The notes beneath the pieces are model-generated. The model had not been told where the DNA came from, made no database searches, and saw nothing but the letters and a program-made list of their open reading frames with translations. From NCBI GenBank assembly GCA_040954595.2, contig CM082585.2, positions 6,882,001 to 6,946,000 on the forward strand: a stretch of 64,000 nt of DNA, read 5' to 3'. Shown piece by piece: positions 11,553 to 24,600 of this stretch. The DNA comes from Balanoglossus misakiensis. Lineage: Eukaryota > Hemichordata. Position 1 is the stretch's first letter. Every line of letters begins with the position of its first letter. Position numbers and translations under genes: made by a program.

Positions 11553-14500
11553 TTACATAGTAAAATGTCTTGTGTAATCATATTCTATGGTTGGTATGAC
11601 CGCTTGCACAAACTTCAGAAAAATGAGAAGGTACCTGAAGAGTTGTGGTTAAGGAATGATAAGTTACTGTATTTCTGTAGGTAACATAGGATGGACACAT
11701 ACAGACAGACAGACACAGGAGTCGGAGAGGACACCTGTGTGAATTTAGAAATAAACTACCAAGTGACCATGGGTCAAACTTGACATAGAACAGTTTACGG
11801 TAAATCTGTGAGAAAGGATACATATGTACGCCGACTTCACCACCGCCGTCTGCTACTGTGTGAATGATCTTCTTCATGACATCAGCGTGCCTACAGGAAT
11901 ATAATATCAGATTATTCTTTAACCTTTTGGACCCTGACCCTCAGTGACCTATGACATCAGAAGCCCGGAAAATCGGGTAAAAACACCCTGAACGTGAACA
12001 GCCCAAAACAAATCGGGGCGTGGCTGTAACATGGTGACCTTTGACGTAACTGGCCTGACTACCACAAATGCCCTTCTTGGTTTACTCCGACTTTAGACTA
12101 ACCTGCATGGATGCACGGATGCCATTGTCATGGGTAAATGTGGGTGGCTTTCTATCGTGACTGTTTTCTTGGCATGGTCTTGACTGATGTCTTCATACAC
12201 TTGTTGCACTGTCAGGGGCTTCCGATTCTGAAATGCATAAATATTTTTTATGTTTCAACACACTGCTCAAGAGAGTAAAATACACATTATATAGTTGTAA
12301 GCACACAGCAACCAATTCTATGCAGAGACATACTATCCAAGGATTTCATAAACTTCAAGTAGGGCCATTCATGCCATTCTGTTAAAGTAGCACCCCCCCC
12401 CCCTCAAGTCACTTACCTCATCGTAGCCAAACAACCATAACCTTGGAGTCTGGTAGTACTTATCATACGATATATGTAAATCATAGGTTCTTGTCTGCAG
12501 TATCCCGCTCTCTGCTCCTCCTGCGCCGGCTGATGCGCTAGCGCCCTCTGTGGTGGCATCTGAAGGTTTGACTTTGGTGGGGTCGATAGTGGCCTGGAAG
12601 GATAATAATCCCGGGTTGATGATCATATAAGATTAATTATAATCAATCAGGTAGTTATGATACAAACATACTGACAGCATTCTCACAAATCACAGATACT
12701 GTGCTGGATGTTAGGCAACTTGATTATTACTAACAGTGTTACATGTACAACCTTACTATATTTCATTACATTTTCTGACAATAGTGTCTCTCATTGTGAA
12801 TGAATGCCGATTACTCACATTGTCTGTAGCCTCCAACATTCCACTTTCCTCGAATGCTGAAACGGAAAATGGAAATCAATTCATGAATTTTGCACAATAT
12901 GAAGTACATTGTTAATTGAAATCCCTATCACTTGCCCTTTAACACCATTGATCAATTTAACCTTGACCTTCACTGCTGTTGTAATACATGTATTCTGATT
13001 GTTATACTAGTAACAGATATGACACCACTGTTTAATAGTCAGATACTCTTTTTCATGTACATACAGTGAAGATGTTATCAGAGAGTACCTTCCATGTCTT
13101 CAGCTTCTTCATCGTCATCATCATCGTCGTCGTCATCCTGTGTTGCCAGAGGATTTGCGGCGGCGCCTTGTTTTGATGCCAGGGCCATTTCGCCGACTGC
13201 CTCGGCTAAATTACTGGCACCCAACTCACTGGGATCTGTCGGTCAGGGCAAGGATGGTCAGTAAACTTGTGTTTTTGAATATTCATACTGGTATGAACAT
13301 GTACACTAAATCTGCTATCATTAGAGTGCTTTCAGACAAAACATGGTTGATCACTATTACACGACGACGTACATAGTATATGTAAATTCCTGTGTGATGT
13401 GTAATGATAGTAATACAATGTCATGATAAACTTGGCATGAACTTGTACAGTGGTAGATATATCAACTGAAGTACCAACCGATGTTATGGTGAGTGTCCAC
13501 CCAGCCTCCATCACCGTCATCTTCATCCAGAATTGCTTCATTCTCATCGGAATATTCCATCTGTTTACACCGCTTGTAACATGGAACTATTGCAAAGAAA
13601 CATATGAAAGTGACACTTGTTATCACAATATTGTGGACACTGTCAGCTATGATGATATATAAAGTGACTGTGATCAATACCAGATTAGCGCTAGAGTATA
13701 CAAAACAGTTGTTTGGGAATAAACTGAAGGGACATTACCATTTCTTGTGATAAGAAATTGCTTTTCTTTTGGAAGATATTGTTTTGTTTTGCCTTCTTCT
13801 CCCATGGACCATTGCCATGTGGGACAGTGGTGAACCATGTGGTCGCCCGCGGCAACAAACTGAAAGAATACAAATATTTGGGGTGAAAGGTCCCAACACA
13901 GACAAGCATCACAATCAAACTTGTGTTCACATTTGATGAGGCAACAATGACACTTACAGCTTGCTTGAATATTAACGCACTGCAAAAACTTACCTCTTCT
14001 GGTGTAATCACTCCAGTTTCTTTAAACTTAGATTCCTGGGGATGAAGAAATGATTTACGGTAAGGACTACGCTTTGTAACTGTTTGTCGACCTCACAACC
14101 GACCTCTATGATTGAGATCACTTCCAAGGCCACGTATTTGCACATAAAGTGAATGTGTACACATACAAATTGTGCTCATTGGAGGATAGCATCGTTGAAT
14201 CCTACAGTGGAGTGTGTTTACGACTTCAAGGCCAGGTTGGTGTAATCGACAGTGAAAGTTTTCCTTACATATTTTACGTAACCAAAATTACCATGGCTGG
14301 GCGTTTACTGCAGTTCAGTACCTCGATGAGTCAGGCTTTGCCGTCAAACACACAAACCAAGGCAGAACCTCGAGCTACTGAACTGTGGCTAGGCTGGGTG
14401 TGAGAATGCAGAGTTGTTCAACGACAACGTTCACTGCAATATTTAAGGGCTGTATAAATGTGCCAATTCGTTTTTGACGTTAACATGGTGTGACGATGCC

Positions 14501-14727
14501 GACTCCAAACGAAACCGAAACTAAACTGCAAGTGATGTTTCACACCCTCATTTATGTCACAGAATTATGTATGGTGTGATTGTGACACTGACAGCGATGC
14601 TGTGGGTTAACCATCGCATCGGACAAAATGTACCGTGGGTTTTCTGACAACTGACCTTCAGGACCGGCGTCAGGAACTCTGCAACACCGAGGGCTGTGCC
14701 CTTCAAGTTATTTATCATACTCTGCAT
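11553..14727 (-). CDS. ATG3: ATG3, ubiquitin-like-conjugating enzyme of autophagy (complete, 10 coding exons)
   Basis: This is the E2-like enzyme that takes ATG8/LC3 from ATG7 and helps transfer it to phosphatidylethanolamine. Coding exons in transcript order are 14656-14727, 13994-14035, 13739-13859, 13479-13586, 13089-13235, 12819-12856, 12417-12593, 12103-12227, 11822-11890 and 11553-11634. They total 981 nt, 326 aa; the human protein is 314 aa. All junctions are GT-AG and in frame. Exon 1 encodes the N-terminal amphipathic helix ([10 protein letters not shown]). Exon 3 carries [16 protein letters not shown]. Exon 5 is the flexible region that binds ATG7 in homologues and has nine consecutive Asp. 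Exon 7 ends at RLWLFGYDE. The catalytic Cys is C276 in SVHPCRH. The C-terminus is [11 protein letters not shown]. It is slightly longer than the human protein, mainly through the acidic and Ala/Gly-rich linkers. Identity is secure. Confidence 0.97.
12361..12416. repeat. poly-C tract in an ATG3 intron
   Basis: A run of about 11-12 C (G on the transcribed strand) lies some 15-25 bp inside the intron from the donor of ATG3 coding exon 7. Length variation is likely. Confidence 0.6.
12541..12553 (-). promoter_or_regulatory. CTCF-like motif inside an ATG3 exon
   Basis: The reverse strand reads CCACAGAGGGCGC, close to the CCACNAGRGGGCGC core. It lies in the Ala/Gly/Ser linker coding sequence of ATG3, so coding constraint may explain it. 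Confidence 0.2.
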
Positions 14728-16280
14728 CTTGAATGTCCCCCACTTCGCGGTTTAAGACGCAAACGGAGTCATTTACAGTGCGAACCTGTCACTTGCTGAC
14801 AAACCAGGAAGTAAATCAAGTGTGTGCATTTAGCTCCGATTTGGATTCTGCTTCAAATCAAGTTCGGATGGCAGAATCTTTTTAAAAAAACACCAAAAAG
14901 ATGAAATGAAATAATAATAGGCGAGTACAAAATGATAGTGAATGTTGCAGTTCAGAATTTTAAATGGTCTAAGATAAGTATTTCGCGGTGAGTTGGACAG
15001 AACAGTATTTCTATGTTCCTCCCCTTCTCGCCTGATTTGAATTGAATCTGAATCTGAAAAAAGTATCGATTTCGTAGGGAAACCCCCGTTTGTTTTCCCA
15101 TACTTGTTTCCTCCAGTCATGGCGGGGAAACCCGATTCGCACGTTTAAAAGTATGGTGCGCTTCTGATATAATGGCAAAAGTGTATTTTTAACCAAATAT
15201 GCTGCGTGTTTTAGTTTCTTCAAATCATTATATACGATGTCGATGTTATTGTACATGTTATAAGGGGCCGTGGATTATTAAAGCACACACGACAAAACAA
15301 AAAAGCGCGTTTGATATCCGCTCCCCAAACGACGAGTTTGAGTTAGGAATTCATGATTTTAACTTTCAGTTTCACCATAGACAGTAAAAACAACAAAATC
15401 GCAAAGCTTCAAGCCTATAGATCCGTGAAGTAGGTTATCCTCGGTGTTTGTGTGTTTTTAATTATGAACAAGTAAACTATCATCAAGTCCACATGCAAAA
15501 TGTGTCAATTTGAATACAAGCCGTGAATTGCATCGTTCAGAGTTTTTGACGCGCCCTCCCCGTAGTTAATTTTCAGCATATAGCCTTGCCTAAAAGTAAA
15601 AAAAAAGTTCTTTCCCTCATTCACCATTTACGTGCGCCCGGGTTACAACCACAGGTTTAAGGCCTGTCATAACTTTTTCCCCCGCACTTCAACTTCAAGT
15701 TCAGCTTTTATATTGCATGTAGTTAGTCCACACCCCGGGTCCACACTGAACAATATTTCTCTACCCTTGGAGATTTTTGTCGTATTAAAAATAGATTTTG
15801 CAGCTCGCTGGGGCTTGAAACATTCGCCCAATTATGTTTTGTGGTGTGTGAACTGTGACGAAACTCGGTTCCCTTAAAATCACATTATAGACAGGTCCTG
15901 GTCCGCACAAGTATGGTCAGTTTAGTTTTATCAGTATAACGCATTTGATAAAGCGCCCCTTGTTTCGGGGGAAAAGCGTATAGTATTCAATTTATAAGCT
16001 TAATCTAGACAAATTGTCTGCATGATGTATGTTCATGTAAGTTTGAAAGTACATGTACATTTCTCAGTAATGTACATGTATCATCTGCAGATGTCAGCAG
16101 TGTTTCCCACAATGCACCGCAGGTGACGTGTCAACGATTACGCATACTCATCCGCCATTTTTCAGCAAGTGTGTGTCTGTTGGATCTGCCACGCACGACC
16201 TAGGCGTTTTGGACCGGTGTAGGGAGCAGTGAACTCCTTCGTAATTCTGTTTTATACCCACTAGAAAGCACAAATACGCG
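14728..16280. other. divergent ATG3-TM9SF2 intergenic and promoter region
   Basis: The ATG3 start codon (minus) and the TM9SF2 start codon (plus) face away from each other across 1553 bp, which must contain both promoters unless far-upstream UTR exons exist. On the ATG3 side there is an ETS-like ACCAGGAAGTAA at 14803-14814. On the TM9SF2 side a dense motif cluster lies at 16102-16161. Two ACATGTA palindromes lie at about 16049-16080. No additional gene is supported. Confidence 0.6.
16102..16161 (+). promoter_or_regulatory. probable TM9SF2 core promoter: ZNF143-like, CRE/E-box-like and YY1-like sites
   Basis: Three motifs typical of housekeeping promoters occur within 60 bp, 120-180 bp ahead of the start codon. 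TTCCCACAATGCACCGC at 16103-16119 matches the ZNF143 pattern TTCCCANNATGCNNYGC. TGACGTGTCA at 16124-16133 has the CRE/ATF6/XBP1-type core. CCGCCATTTT at 16152-16161 is the reverse complement of the YY1 site AAAATGGCGG. There is no TATA box. A transcription start just downstream is inferred. Confidence 0.6.
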
Positions 16281-19200
16281 ATGGCAGCGCCTTTAAAATC
16301 TCTCGCGCTATTTTTCGTGGCGTTTATCGTAGCCGAGGTGCAATTTTGTTATGGTTTCTATTTGCCTGGGCTCGCCCCGGTTAGTTACTGCGAAAAAGAT
16401 GTTGATACGTGTAAGGTGAGTGTACGAAACACAATGTCTATTGTCTTTGTGGTGTTTTTCCCCCAGTTTACTAAGACAGATAACTATATACTGATCAGTG
16501 TCGGATTAAGTTTGTCGTTTCCGAAAATCAAAGTTGTACGTGGAAAGAGAAGACGGCAAAACATGACCTCAACCACGTCGCTTCGCCGGTTGGCGTTGCA
16601 TGCAACGTTGTCGTTGACGAGACATGGGATGAGAGCGAGCAACTTCCACTTACAAATTTGATCGCCTGGTAGTAATGCTACTACTGTCAGTCATATTTTG
16701 TCATGCTGATAGTAGTATGTATTTCCACTGTCACAAGAACATGATACGGTGCGAAAATAAGCCGTCTTTGGTTCAAGCACAGAGAACTTTACGAGATCCC
16801 CAATGCGCAGATGCAAACTGACATGCCAACCAACTTCACTTGTCTTCCTGTTTGTAAGAAGTAGTCGTTCACGTTCAACTGGGATTGTTTTGGTTGGCTT
16901 GTACCGGTATCAGTGCAAATGTTACTTGGACAGCACCCAGCATATACAGCAAGATTATGATTTTTTGCAAAAATCCTTATAGTTGCCTGTTGGGTGTAAT
17001 ACTTAGGATAGAGTATGTTGGAAATATGATAGCATTAGAGTTGATTTCATTAATATTTTATCATCCTGGATGTGTGTAAAATTTATGGCATTGCTTAAAA
17101 GTTAATCTTGGTAATATATATCTAGGTCTTTTGTATGATACTTTTAACAACTAATTATGAGTTCTTTCACAAGGCTTGACTTTTTATGTGCACCTCCATG
17201 ATGTATCTTGAACTGAATAGTACTCATTCAACCAAACTGGTTGGACATGTGTTGTTAGGATAAGCGAAGTAGGCCCGGCAACAGCTGTTGTAACCAAATA
17301 GATATATAAATTTTCTGTCACTTTAATCCTGGCAACATGTGGTGTGATTTGATGGACCTTTGGTTACATTTCCCAGCATCCACTGTGGGTCTGTGCTTTG
17401 ATTTGTATGGTCCAGTCCTTCATGTCACAGGTCACTGGGGTCAGAGGTTAAATTGCGTGTCTCGTGTGCATAAAGATTCTACTCTCACCAGCATTACCAG
17501 TAGACCATTAATGCTTTATGACAGAAACATGAACCAGAGTTTTGCAATCCGAGGATTTGTATAATCAACAGATTGAAAACCAAAAATATACATAGCATGT
17601 GCTACAGTTCTATGGGTGAACCCCTCTTACATTACGGTGTGCAGTGTATTAATGTAAATGTTTCAAATCATATATTTTTCAAAGCTGACACATGTCTAAT
17701 CTGCTTGCAACATTGTTCATAATCCATAAGCTGTTATAAGAATAATACAGATGAAAAAAAGGATATGCTTCAATAATACCCCTTCTTTTGCTAAAATTAT
17801 TCTGACAGTACATGTATCGAGATTACTTGGTACATTAAGTCTAAATATATTGTCATGACAATGCTCATTGTATTGCATACATTATTACTTGTATAAGCAT
17901 GCCTAGTCAAACAAAGACAAGATTGAATTAAAAGGAGAAGTGTTAATTAGCTGAAACTGCATGCAGTTCAGCTTCTATGGCGTGTTTGTACGTGCATACG
18001 TACAGGACTGCTGACTTGGTTTTCAAAAAAACAAAACAGTACAGCATGTAGGAGACATTCAAATAAAAAAAATATTTGAGTTTGTAATAGTAAATGAATC
18101 TAATCTCTTTTTCTCACTTGTATTTCAGTCAAACATAGATGTATTTGTGAACAGGCTAGACTCTGTGGAATCGGTCATCCCATATGAATATGAAAAGTAA
18201 GTTAAAAAAAAAATAGAATTGAAATATACCTTTTGGGAAAGTGATCTGACAGAGCCCTTATCCGCACATACATATTCACACCCATAATTTGTGAATGACG
18301 CTATAAGTTAGTATTTCAATTTTCTGTCTTAACCAGATTTGATTTCTGCACAACTACTAAGAAAACCAGCCCGACAGAGAACCTTGGACAGGTTGTCTTT
18401 GGTGAAAGGATCAGGTTGTCGCCATACAATGTAAGTATTGCAGTACTGGTGATTCTGCTATGCGCATCTGATGTGAGAGAAAGCGATATCGTTCCCACAA
18501 TCTGGGCAAGCTGTTTTTACCTGCCTGAATGGAATTACTCAACCATTCTAGCACAGGCTGTTACTACAGGCCAAACTGGCAACACAGTACAGTGTTATCA
18601 GTTGTGGGTGTTTGGGGTGACACGTGTACATGTACAACACCAGCATGGCAATACGTAGGTAATAAAAGGATGTACAGAAATTTAACGCATGACTTAAATT
18701 ATCTGTGAAATATGAATATTTGTTATTTTTCCTTGTTAAAAATAATTAGACCCGTTATTCATGATAATACGCAAGTGTCCGCGATTTGGTAGTTTGGATC
18801 CGGAACTCCATTTGTGACTGAAATGGAACTCCAATTGTGACTACCAGAGATTATCAGAAATTCTGAATTTTCTCTCTCCATAATTTCAGGTATCATTTAA
18901 CAAGCCAGAGCAATGTAAATCGCTGTGTAGAAAGGATTATGACACCAAAAACAAGGACAACCTGAAACAGCTCCGATTTCTGATGGATGGCTTGAAACAG
19001 AACTATCAACATCACTGGTAAGCTGGTGGTTTCATATACAGTACAGAGTCATTTTTGAGTGAGAGAGAGACACACAAGAGGGTTTATCAACCTTAATGTC
19101 TTGCGAGTGATGCAGAAAATTGTATCATCATCATCTACAGACTATTGCTTATATCTTGAACTGGGTACATGTATTGCCAAAAAGATATTTGAAACTCGAC

Positions 19201-22200
19201 AACCATCTACAGCAGTGTCGATGTCTTCATCCAGTGATCGGGTCAACAGACTAGCCCAGTTCTACCCTTTCACCTTCATGGTTTAGTCCAAACCCATTGT
19301 TTCCTATGGTAAGGTTGGACCTCTGAAGAAGGAACTGGGGGTGAAAAGGTTAAAAGTCTAACTTATGTGCCTTACTTTCACATGAAACTCTGGCCCAAAA
19401 GTGGAAGCTTCGTCTCTTTGACACCTGTCGTTTCCTTCTGTCAACTAGGATCATTGATAACATGCCAGTTACGTGGTGTTACGACGTTGAAGGCGGTGCA
19501 AGCAGTAGTAATAAGTACTGCTCGCCGGGCTTTCCAATCGGCTGCTATGTTACTCTCAAGAAGATGCCCAAAGATGCCTGTGTCATTAATGTAAGTGCTG
19601 TACAAATGGTGTCTTTGAGGTATTGGTATATGACTTTGGACAGATTTTCAGAAGAAAAAAGTCCTCCATTAATTTCAGTGTGACTAAAATCTTGCCATAA
19701 GGTGTTGGTTATTGGTGAAAAGAAGTAAAGATATTGGTAAAGAATTTATTTAGAATCATTCCAAAAGATGTCCACAGTATATGTGCTGATGCTTATGTTT
19801 ACCAACTTTGTTCGTCTACAGCCAGCGTACAGTGAGAAGGACACCTACTATGTGTTCAACCACGTGGATTTGACCATTGCGTTCCACTCCATTCCCGAAG
19901 AGGGCCCACAGACTGCTGCTAGGTTGTTGTCGGCTAAGATGGAACCCAGAAGGTAATTGTTGTCTTGAAATGTGTTGGTTTGCACAGTCCTGGTAAGTCA
20001 TGGAATGTCAATCATCCCTGGAAAATTATGGAAAAATGGCAAGGGGGACACTACATGTATGTATCTGATGGTCCCCTACATTTGCTTTAAAACTGTAGTC
20101 TGCATAAAAGACACTTCACTGATAAAAAAACATTTTTTTTCATGGCATTTCAGCATAAAACATGAGAAAGAAGGTGACTGCAACAGCGAACTGCCTCCAA
20201 TGGCCATTCCTGGTGATCTGTCTTCGCTTAGCACAGTGTCTATATTGTACACATACTCTGTCAATTTCAAGGTGAGTGAAAATTTCAGAAAATTGACAAT
20301 TTGGATGTGTTATCCACCTGCTGATTGGCTGTGACGGTGGAATTTGTTCGATATACACCAATGAGAATCAGTCTATCATTTATGCATCAATAACATTGGA
20401 ATCACATATATTTGTTTTTATGAACAAAATCAGAAATTTTTGTCATTGTTAAAAGTCTGGAATATGGAACAACTAAAGGTTTTGATGTGACTTCTTACAA
20501 CTCAGATACACGCAAAGTAAAAAGTCTCACTTTTCTAAAAAAAATTGGTGAAGTCTTATTTCTCTGCTTTGCCTTTCCAGGAAAGAGAAGACATCAAGTG
20601 GGCCTCAAGATGGGATTACATTTTGGATTCGATGCCGCACACAAACATTCAGTGGTTCAGGTAAGACAGTCTGTGGTACAGGTATAAGCTGGCAGTGACC
20701 AAAAACAGTTACTACGCAAATCTTGATCGATATCATCTTTTGTACGAGAGACGTGGTCACATTTTGAGCATACAAGCGGACCTAGACAAACGCACACATC
20801 AATGTGGTTTTGAATAGGATGTGCAAAGTTATATATATACATATATACCTTCACATATATTTATTAGTATGTAAGTGTTAACATTTATACATTTTTGTTT
20901 CTGCTACTGACAGTATCATGAACTCATTGGTGATAGTGCTGTTTCTGTCTGGTATGGTAGCCATGATCATGCTGAGAACGCTACACAAGGACATTGCAAG
21001 ATACAACCAGATTGATTCAGCGGTAAGTTCTGTATGTGTGTGCTACTGAGCCATCCCATCCCATCCTATCAACCCAGTTTGTGCTAATAGGCTGACTCTA
21101 AAATGAAATGTCGCTCACAGACTACTGCTGTGTTCTATGGAAAAGAGATGTGGGGTACATCATGTGATACTGGTATAAATACATGTGGAAATGTGTGTAC
21201 ATGTTGTATTTCTATGGCCGTTTCCAGCAATCTGGGTTTTACCTATCAGAAACAGAGTTTTGATCAGTATTGCTTGCGATGTTTCATTTTGCAAAAGTCT
21301 TACTCACACTCTCTGCTCTCATAGGAGGATGCCCAGGAGGAATTTGGATGGAAGTTGGTTCACGGCGACGTCTTCCGTTCGCCAAGACGTGGGATGTTGC
21401 TCTCCGTGCTTCTGGGAACCGGCACTCAGATTTTCTTCCTTGTGTTCATCACCCTGGGTAAGTGGACAGTTTTTACGTCATCTGCCAGAAAGCCTGCAGG
21501 AAATGAATCGTTTAAAGATGGTCGTTGTTTTGGAAGGAAGCGAAATAGCTTGACATATTGTCAGTGACTCTTATCTAAAGAGGCAAGCAGTTGATCTGTT
21601 ATTTTCAGACATGGAACCAGACCAATTGCTGGTCAATATTTTTTCCAATGGTTTTCATCCTTGAAATGGTTTATCTTGAAACCAACACATCCGACCATAC
21701 ATCTGTTGAAGTTAGTTTATGTTAAAAATCTTTGAAGGTGACAAGTAATAAGGAGTTTAACTACCGGTACAATCACTCTTTTTTTTCTTGTGACAGTGTT
21801 TGCATGTCTGGGATTCTTGTCGCCTGCCAACCGTGGTTCTCTGATGACTTGCGTACTTATGCTGTTTGTGTGCCTGGGTACTCCAGCTGGCTATGTGGCT
21901 GCTAGGATATACAAAAGTAAGTATGGTCAGACCTGACAAGTCATGTTGTCAACAAGAGATTTTATTTGTCTTGGACCCGTGCATTGCTGTTATTATCGTG
22001 TACATGAAATTCAAATGTGTTTCTTTGTCTTGATTTACAGCGTTTGGAGGTGAGCGTTGGAAGACCAACGTTCTGATGACCTGCTTCTTCATTCCCGGCA
22101 TCGTCTTCATCATCTTCTTCGTGCTTAACCTGGTGCTGTGGGGCGAGGGAAGTTCGGCCGCCATTCCGTTCACCACTCTGCTGGCTCTGCTCGGGTTGTG

Positions 22201-23797
22201 GTTCGGTGTCTCCACACCGCTCATCTTCCTGGGTGCCTACCTGGGCTTCAAGAAAAGGGTAAGTTGACAGTCTTGCTCCAAGAGTGAATAATGATACCAA
22301 AACGCGCTTGTATTCTTATCAAATATGACGCGACGCGATTCTCCAAATCCCGTCAAGTGGAATTATTAGATTTCGGGAAGTTGCAGAGAACTTTTCAAAC
22401 GTTCCAAGCCTGTCAATCAAAAGATTGAAAAAAAAAATTAACCCATCGGATTTCAAACAATAACAGACCTGCTTAATATACAAACTAACATACCATCGCA
22501 CTTTTTCATTCGTTCACAGCCCATTGAGTTCCCAGTGAGGACCAATCAGATTCCCCGACAGATACCCGAGCAGTCTTTCTACACCAAACCTCTCCCTGGC
22601 ATTGTGATGGGTGGTGTGTTACCTTTCGGATGCATCTTTATTCAGCTGTTTTTCATCTTAAACAGCATCTGGTAAGAAAACAGAATTCTTTTCTCTTCAC
22701 TGCATATTGTCTTAATCCTCTCACCCCCACTTGCCTCTTTAGAGGTCCAACCTTAACCTAAGAAAGAATGCATGTGGACCAAACCATATGAAGAATAGGG
22801 GGAATCAACCACCTGCTTTCAAGTCCAGTGCATAAGACTTGATGCAATTTTTCGATGACTTCAAAATACACTGGTACATGTAACCATATGCAAGTACAGA
22901 ATGGACACTGTTTCGAGGCATCGGCTACTATCAAATTTACTGATATTCTCCATATTTGCCATCTTGCTTTATATTTCAGGTCTCATCAGATGTATTACAT
23001 GTTTGGTTTCCTATTCCTGGTCTGCATGATCTTGATCATCACATGTTCAGAGGCTACAGTCCTGTTGTGTTATTTCCATCTTTGTGCTGAGGTGAGTCCA
23101 GTAGTTGCTTCCATCAAATCAAATGGCTGATTACTGATTAGGGCTGGTCACGTCTTTTTATTATGCGTGCAGTGTGGCGTATATGCGAGTGAGTTAACAA
23201 TGCATTTCACTAACAAAATATTATCCCCCCCACTTCATTTTCAGGACTACCATTGGTGGTGGCGGTCGTTCCTCACCAGTGGCTTCACCGCAATTTATCT
23301 ATTTATCTACTGCATTCACTATTTTGTATCAAAACTGACCATAGAGGGCATGGCAAGTACAGTGCTGTATTTCGGCTACACCACCATCATGGTGTTGCTC
23401 TTCTTCCTCTTCTGTGGTGAGTATCGCAGTTCTCAACCTTTCCAAAGTTTTTTTAATGTCACTTTTCAACGGCAATAGAGTGGAACACTGTGCTTGTTTG
23501 CTACATGTTATAACACCCCATTAGAATCAAAGTAAGCAGTACAGAACGTATAGTTGGTCAAGTTCTTGTAACTGCTGATTTGTCAAAATCTTCAGTAAGA
23601 CATAGGAATCGCTGTGTACCTGCCAGTTAATGAAATATAAGGCTATATATTTTTACTATGAAGTTTGGCTCAAAATAAGGTACCATGATAATAGATTGTC
23701 TAAAACCGTTGTGATTTTTTTTTACGCAGGAACTGTTGGCTTCTTTGCCTGCTTCTGGTTTGTCATCAAGATCTACAGTGTTGTCAAGGTGGATTAA
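16281..23797 (+). CDS. TM9SF2: TM9SF2, transmembrane 9 superfamily (nonaspanin) protein (complete, 16 coding exons)
   Basis: TM9SF2 is a nine-pass endosome/Golgi protein involved in membrane-protein trafficking and glycan homeostasis. Coding exons are 16281-16415, 18129-18196, 18337-18430, 18890-19017, 19449-19590, 19822-19952, 20154-20271, 20581-20660, 20914-21022, 21325-21457, 21797-21916, 22041-22258, 22520-22671, 22980-23091, 23245-23416 and 23730-23797. They total 1980 nt, 659 aa; the human protein is 663. All introns are GT-AG and in phase. The signal peptide is about residues 1-25, followed by mature FYLPGLAP. The lumenal domain (about 26-298) contains [12 protein letters not shown] and [11 protein letters not shown]1 ([17 protein letters not shown]) is about 301-322. 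TM2-TM9 fill the rest, with [19 protein letters not shown] and [20 protein letters not shown]. The last residues VKVD carry the family KxD Golgi-retention signal. No break or odd residue was seen. Similarity to TM9SF2 is stronger than to TM9SF4. Confidence 0.98.
19264..19355 (+). repeat. short MITE-like element, family A, copy 1
   Basis: A 92 bp element lies in TM9SF2 intron 4. It has the family core CCCATTGTTTCCTATGGTAA and GGTTGGACCTCT, a left end ACCCTTTCACC and a right end GGGGGTGAAAAGGTTAAA. The ends are imperfect inverted repeats. Confidence 0.7.
22712..22803 (-). repeat. short MITE-like element, family A, copy 2 (reverse)
   Basis: This lies in TM9SF2 intron 13. It starts TTAATCCTCTCACCCCC and contains AGAGGTCCAACCTTAACC, the reverse complement of the family core. 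It is the most diverged of the intronic copies. Confidence 0.55.
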
Positions 23798-24600
23798 CCG
23801 AGCTTCAGACCTTTTTGCGCGAAGGATGCAACAATGTTTTGAGGATCAATACAATCCAGAAAGACTACTACAAGCACCATTTTTGTCACAAATCATCACG
23901 TTTCTACTAAGGAATTAAACTTTGAAGAATTCAGCTGCACAGTTTCCAAAGGTTCTAGCGGAAATCTCAGTATGTGTGTACGTCTACTGAACTCAAAGCA
24001 AGAGTACACTGCATCCTGAAATTGAATACTCTTGGCATCCAATTATATTTCTGAATGCATGATCAAAGTATTGTTGAGGGGAGGGAAGGGGGAGCAATGG
24101 GGCAAGTTTATTACAAAAAGGAAACAAAATCCAATGGAGAATTCACTAAAAGTACTTCATGGGTCCTGAGTGAGGTGTATTGGAATTCTTCTGTTTAATG
24201 GATTGGATGAATTTGAGTTTTGATATTAGGCATCTGGTTCCGAATCTCATAAAGTTACGGTTACAAATGTTTTTTATTTTATTTTTCATTCTCATAGAAA
24301 TTCATAACTTCTAGACTTTAAATACATTCTTGTGGTATTTATGATGTTCAAAATACATTTGACAGGACTGGAAGTTTTATCATTTTTAGTTAATTTCTTT
24401 GAAACATGGATGAGCAAGACATGTTTATTTTTAGGGGTGGGGTGGGGGGAATGTAAAGCATGCATTTCTGTCTTGGTCTTCACTTAATTCTGTTTCTTTT
24501 CAACAAAATTTAAGTTTGTCTCACGTAGTGTATATTGCCCTTTGCCAATTATCTGTGCTGTAGATAGGGCCAATAAAATGCTTATCAAATTTTGACAGCG
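23798..24600 (+). other. TM9SF2 3' untranslated region (inferred)
   Basis: The sequence after the TAA is non-coding and AT-rich. The canonical AATAAA at 24572-24577 is the best poly(A) signal, giving a 3' UTR of about 800 nt. Earlier cleavage sites cannot be excluded. Confidence 0.55.
24572..24577 (+). promoter_or_regulatory. candidate TM9SF2 poly(A) signal
   Basis: AATAAA about 775 nt after the stop codon, followed by T-rich sequence (tttctctttctattg) fitting a downstream element. Confidence 0.55.
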
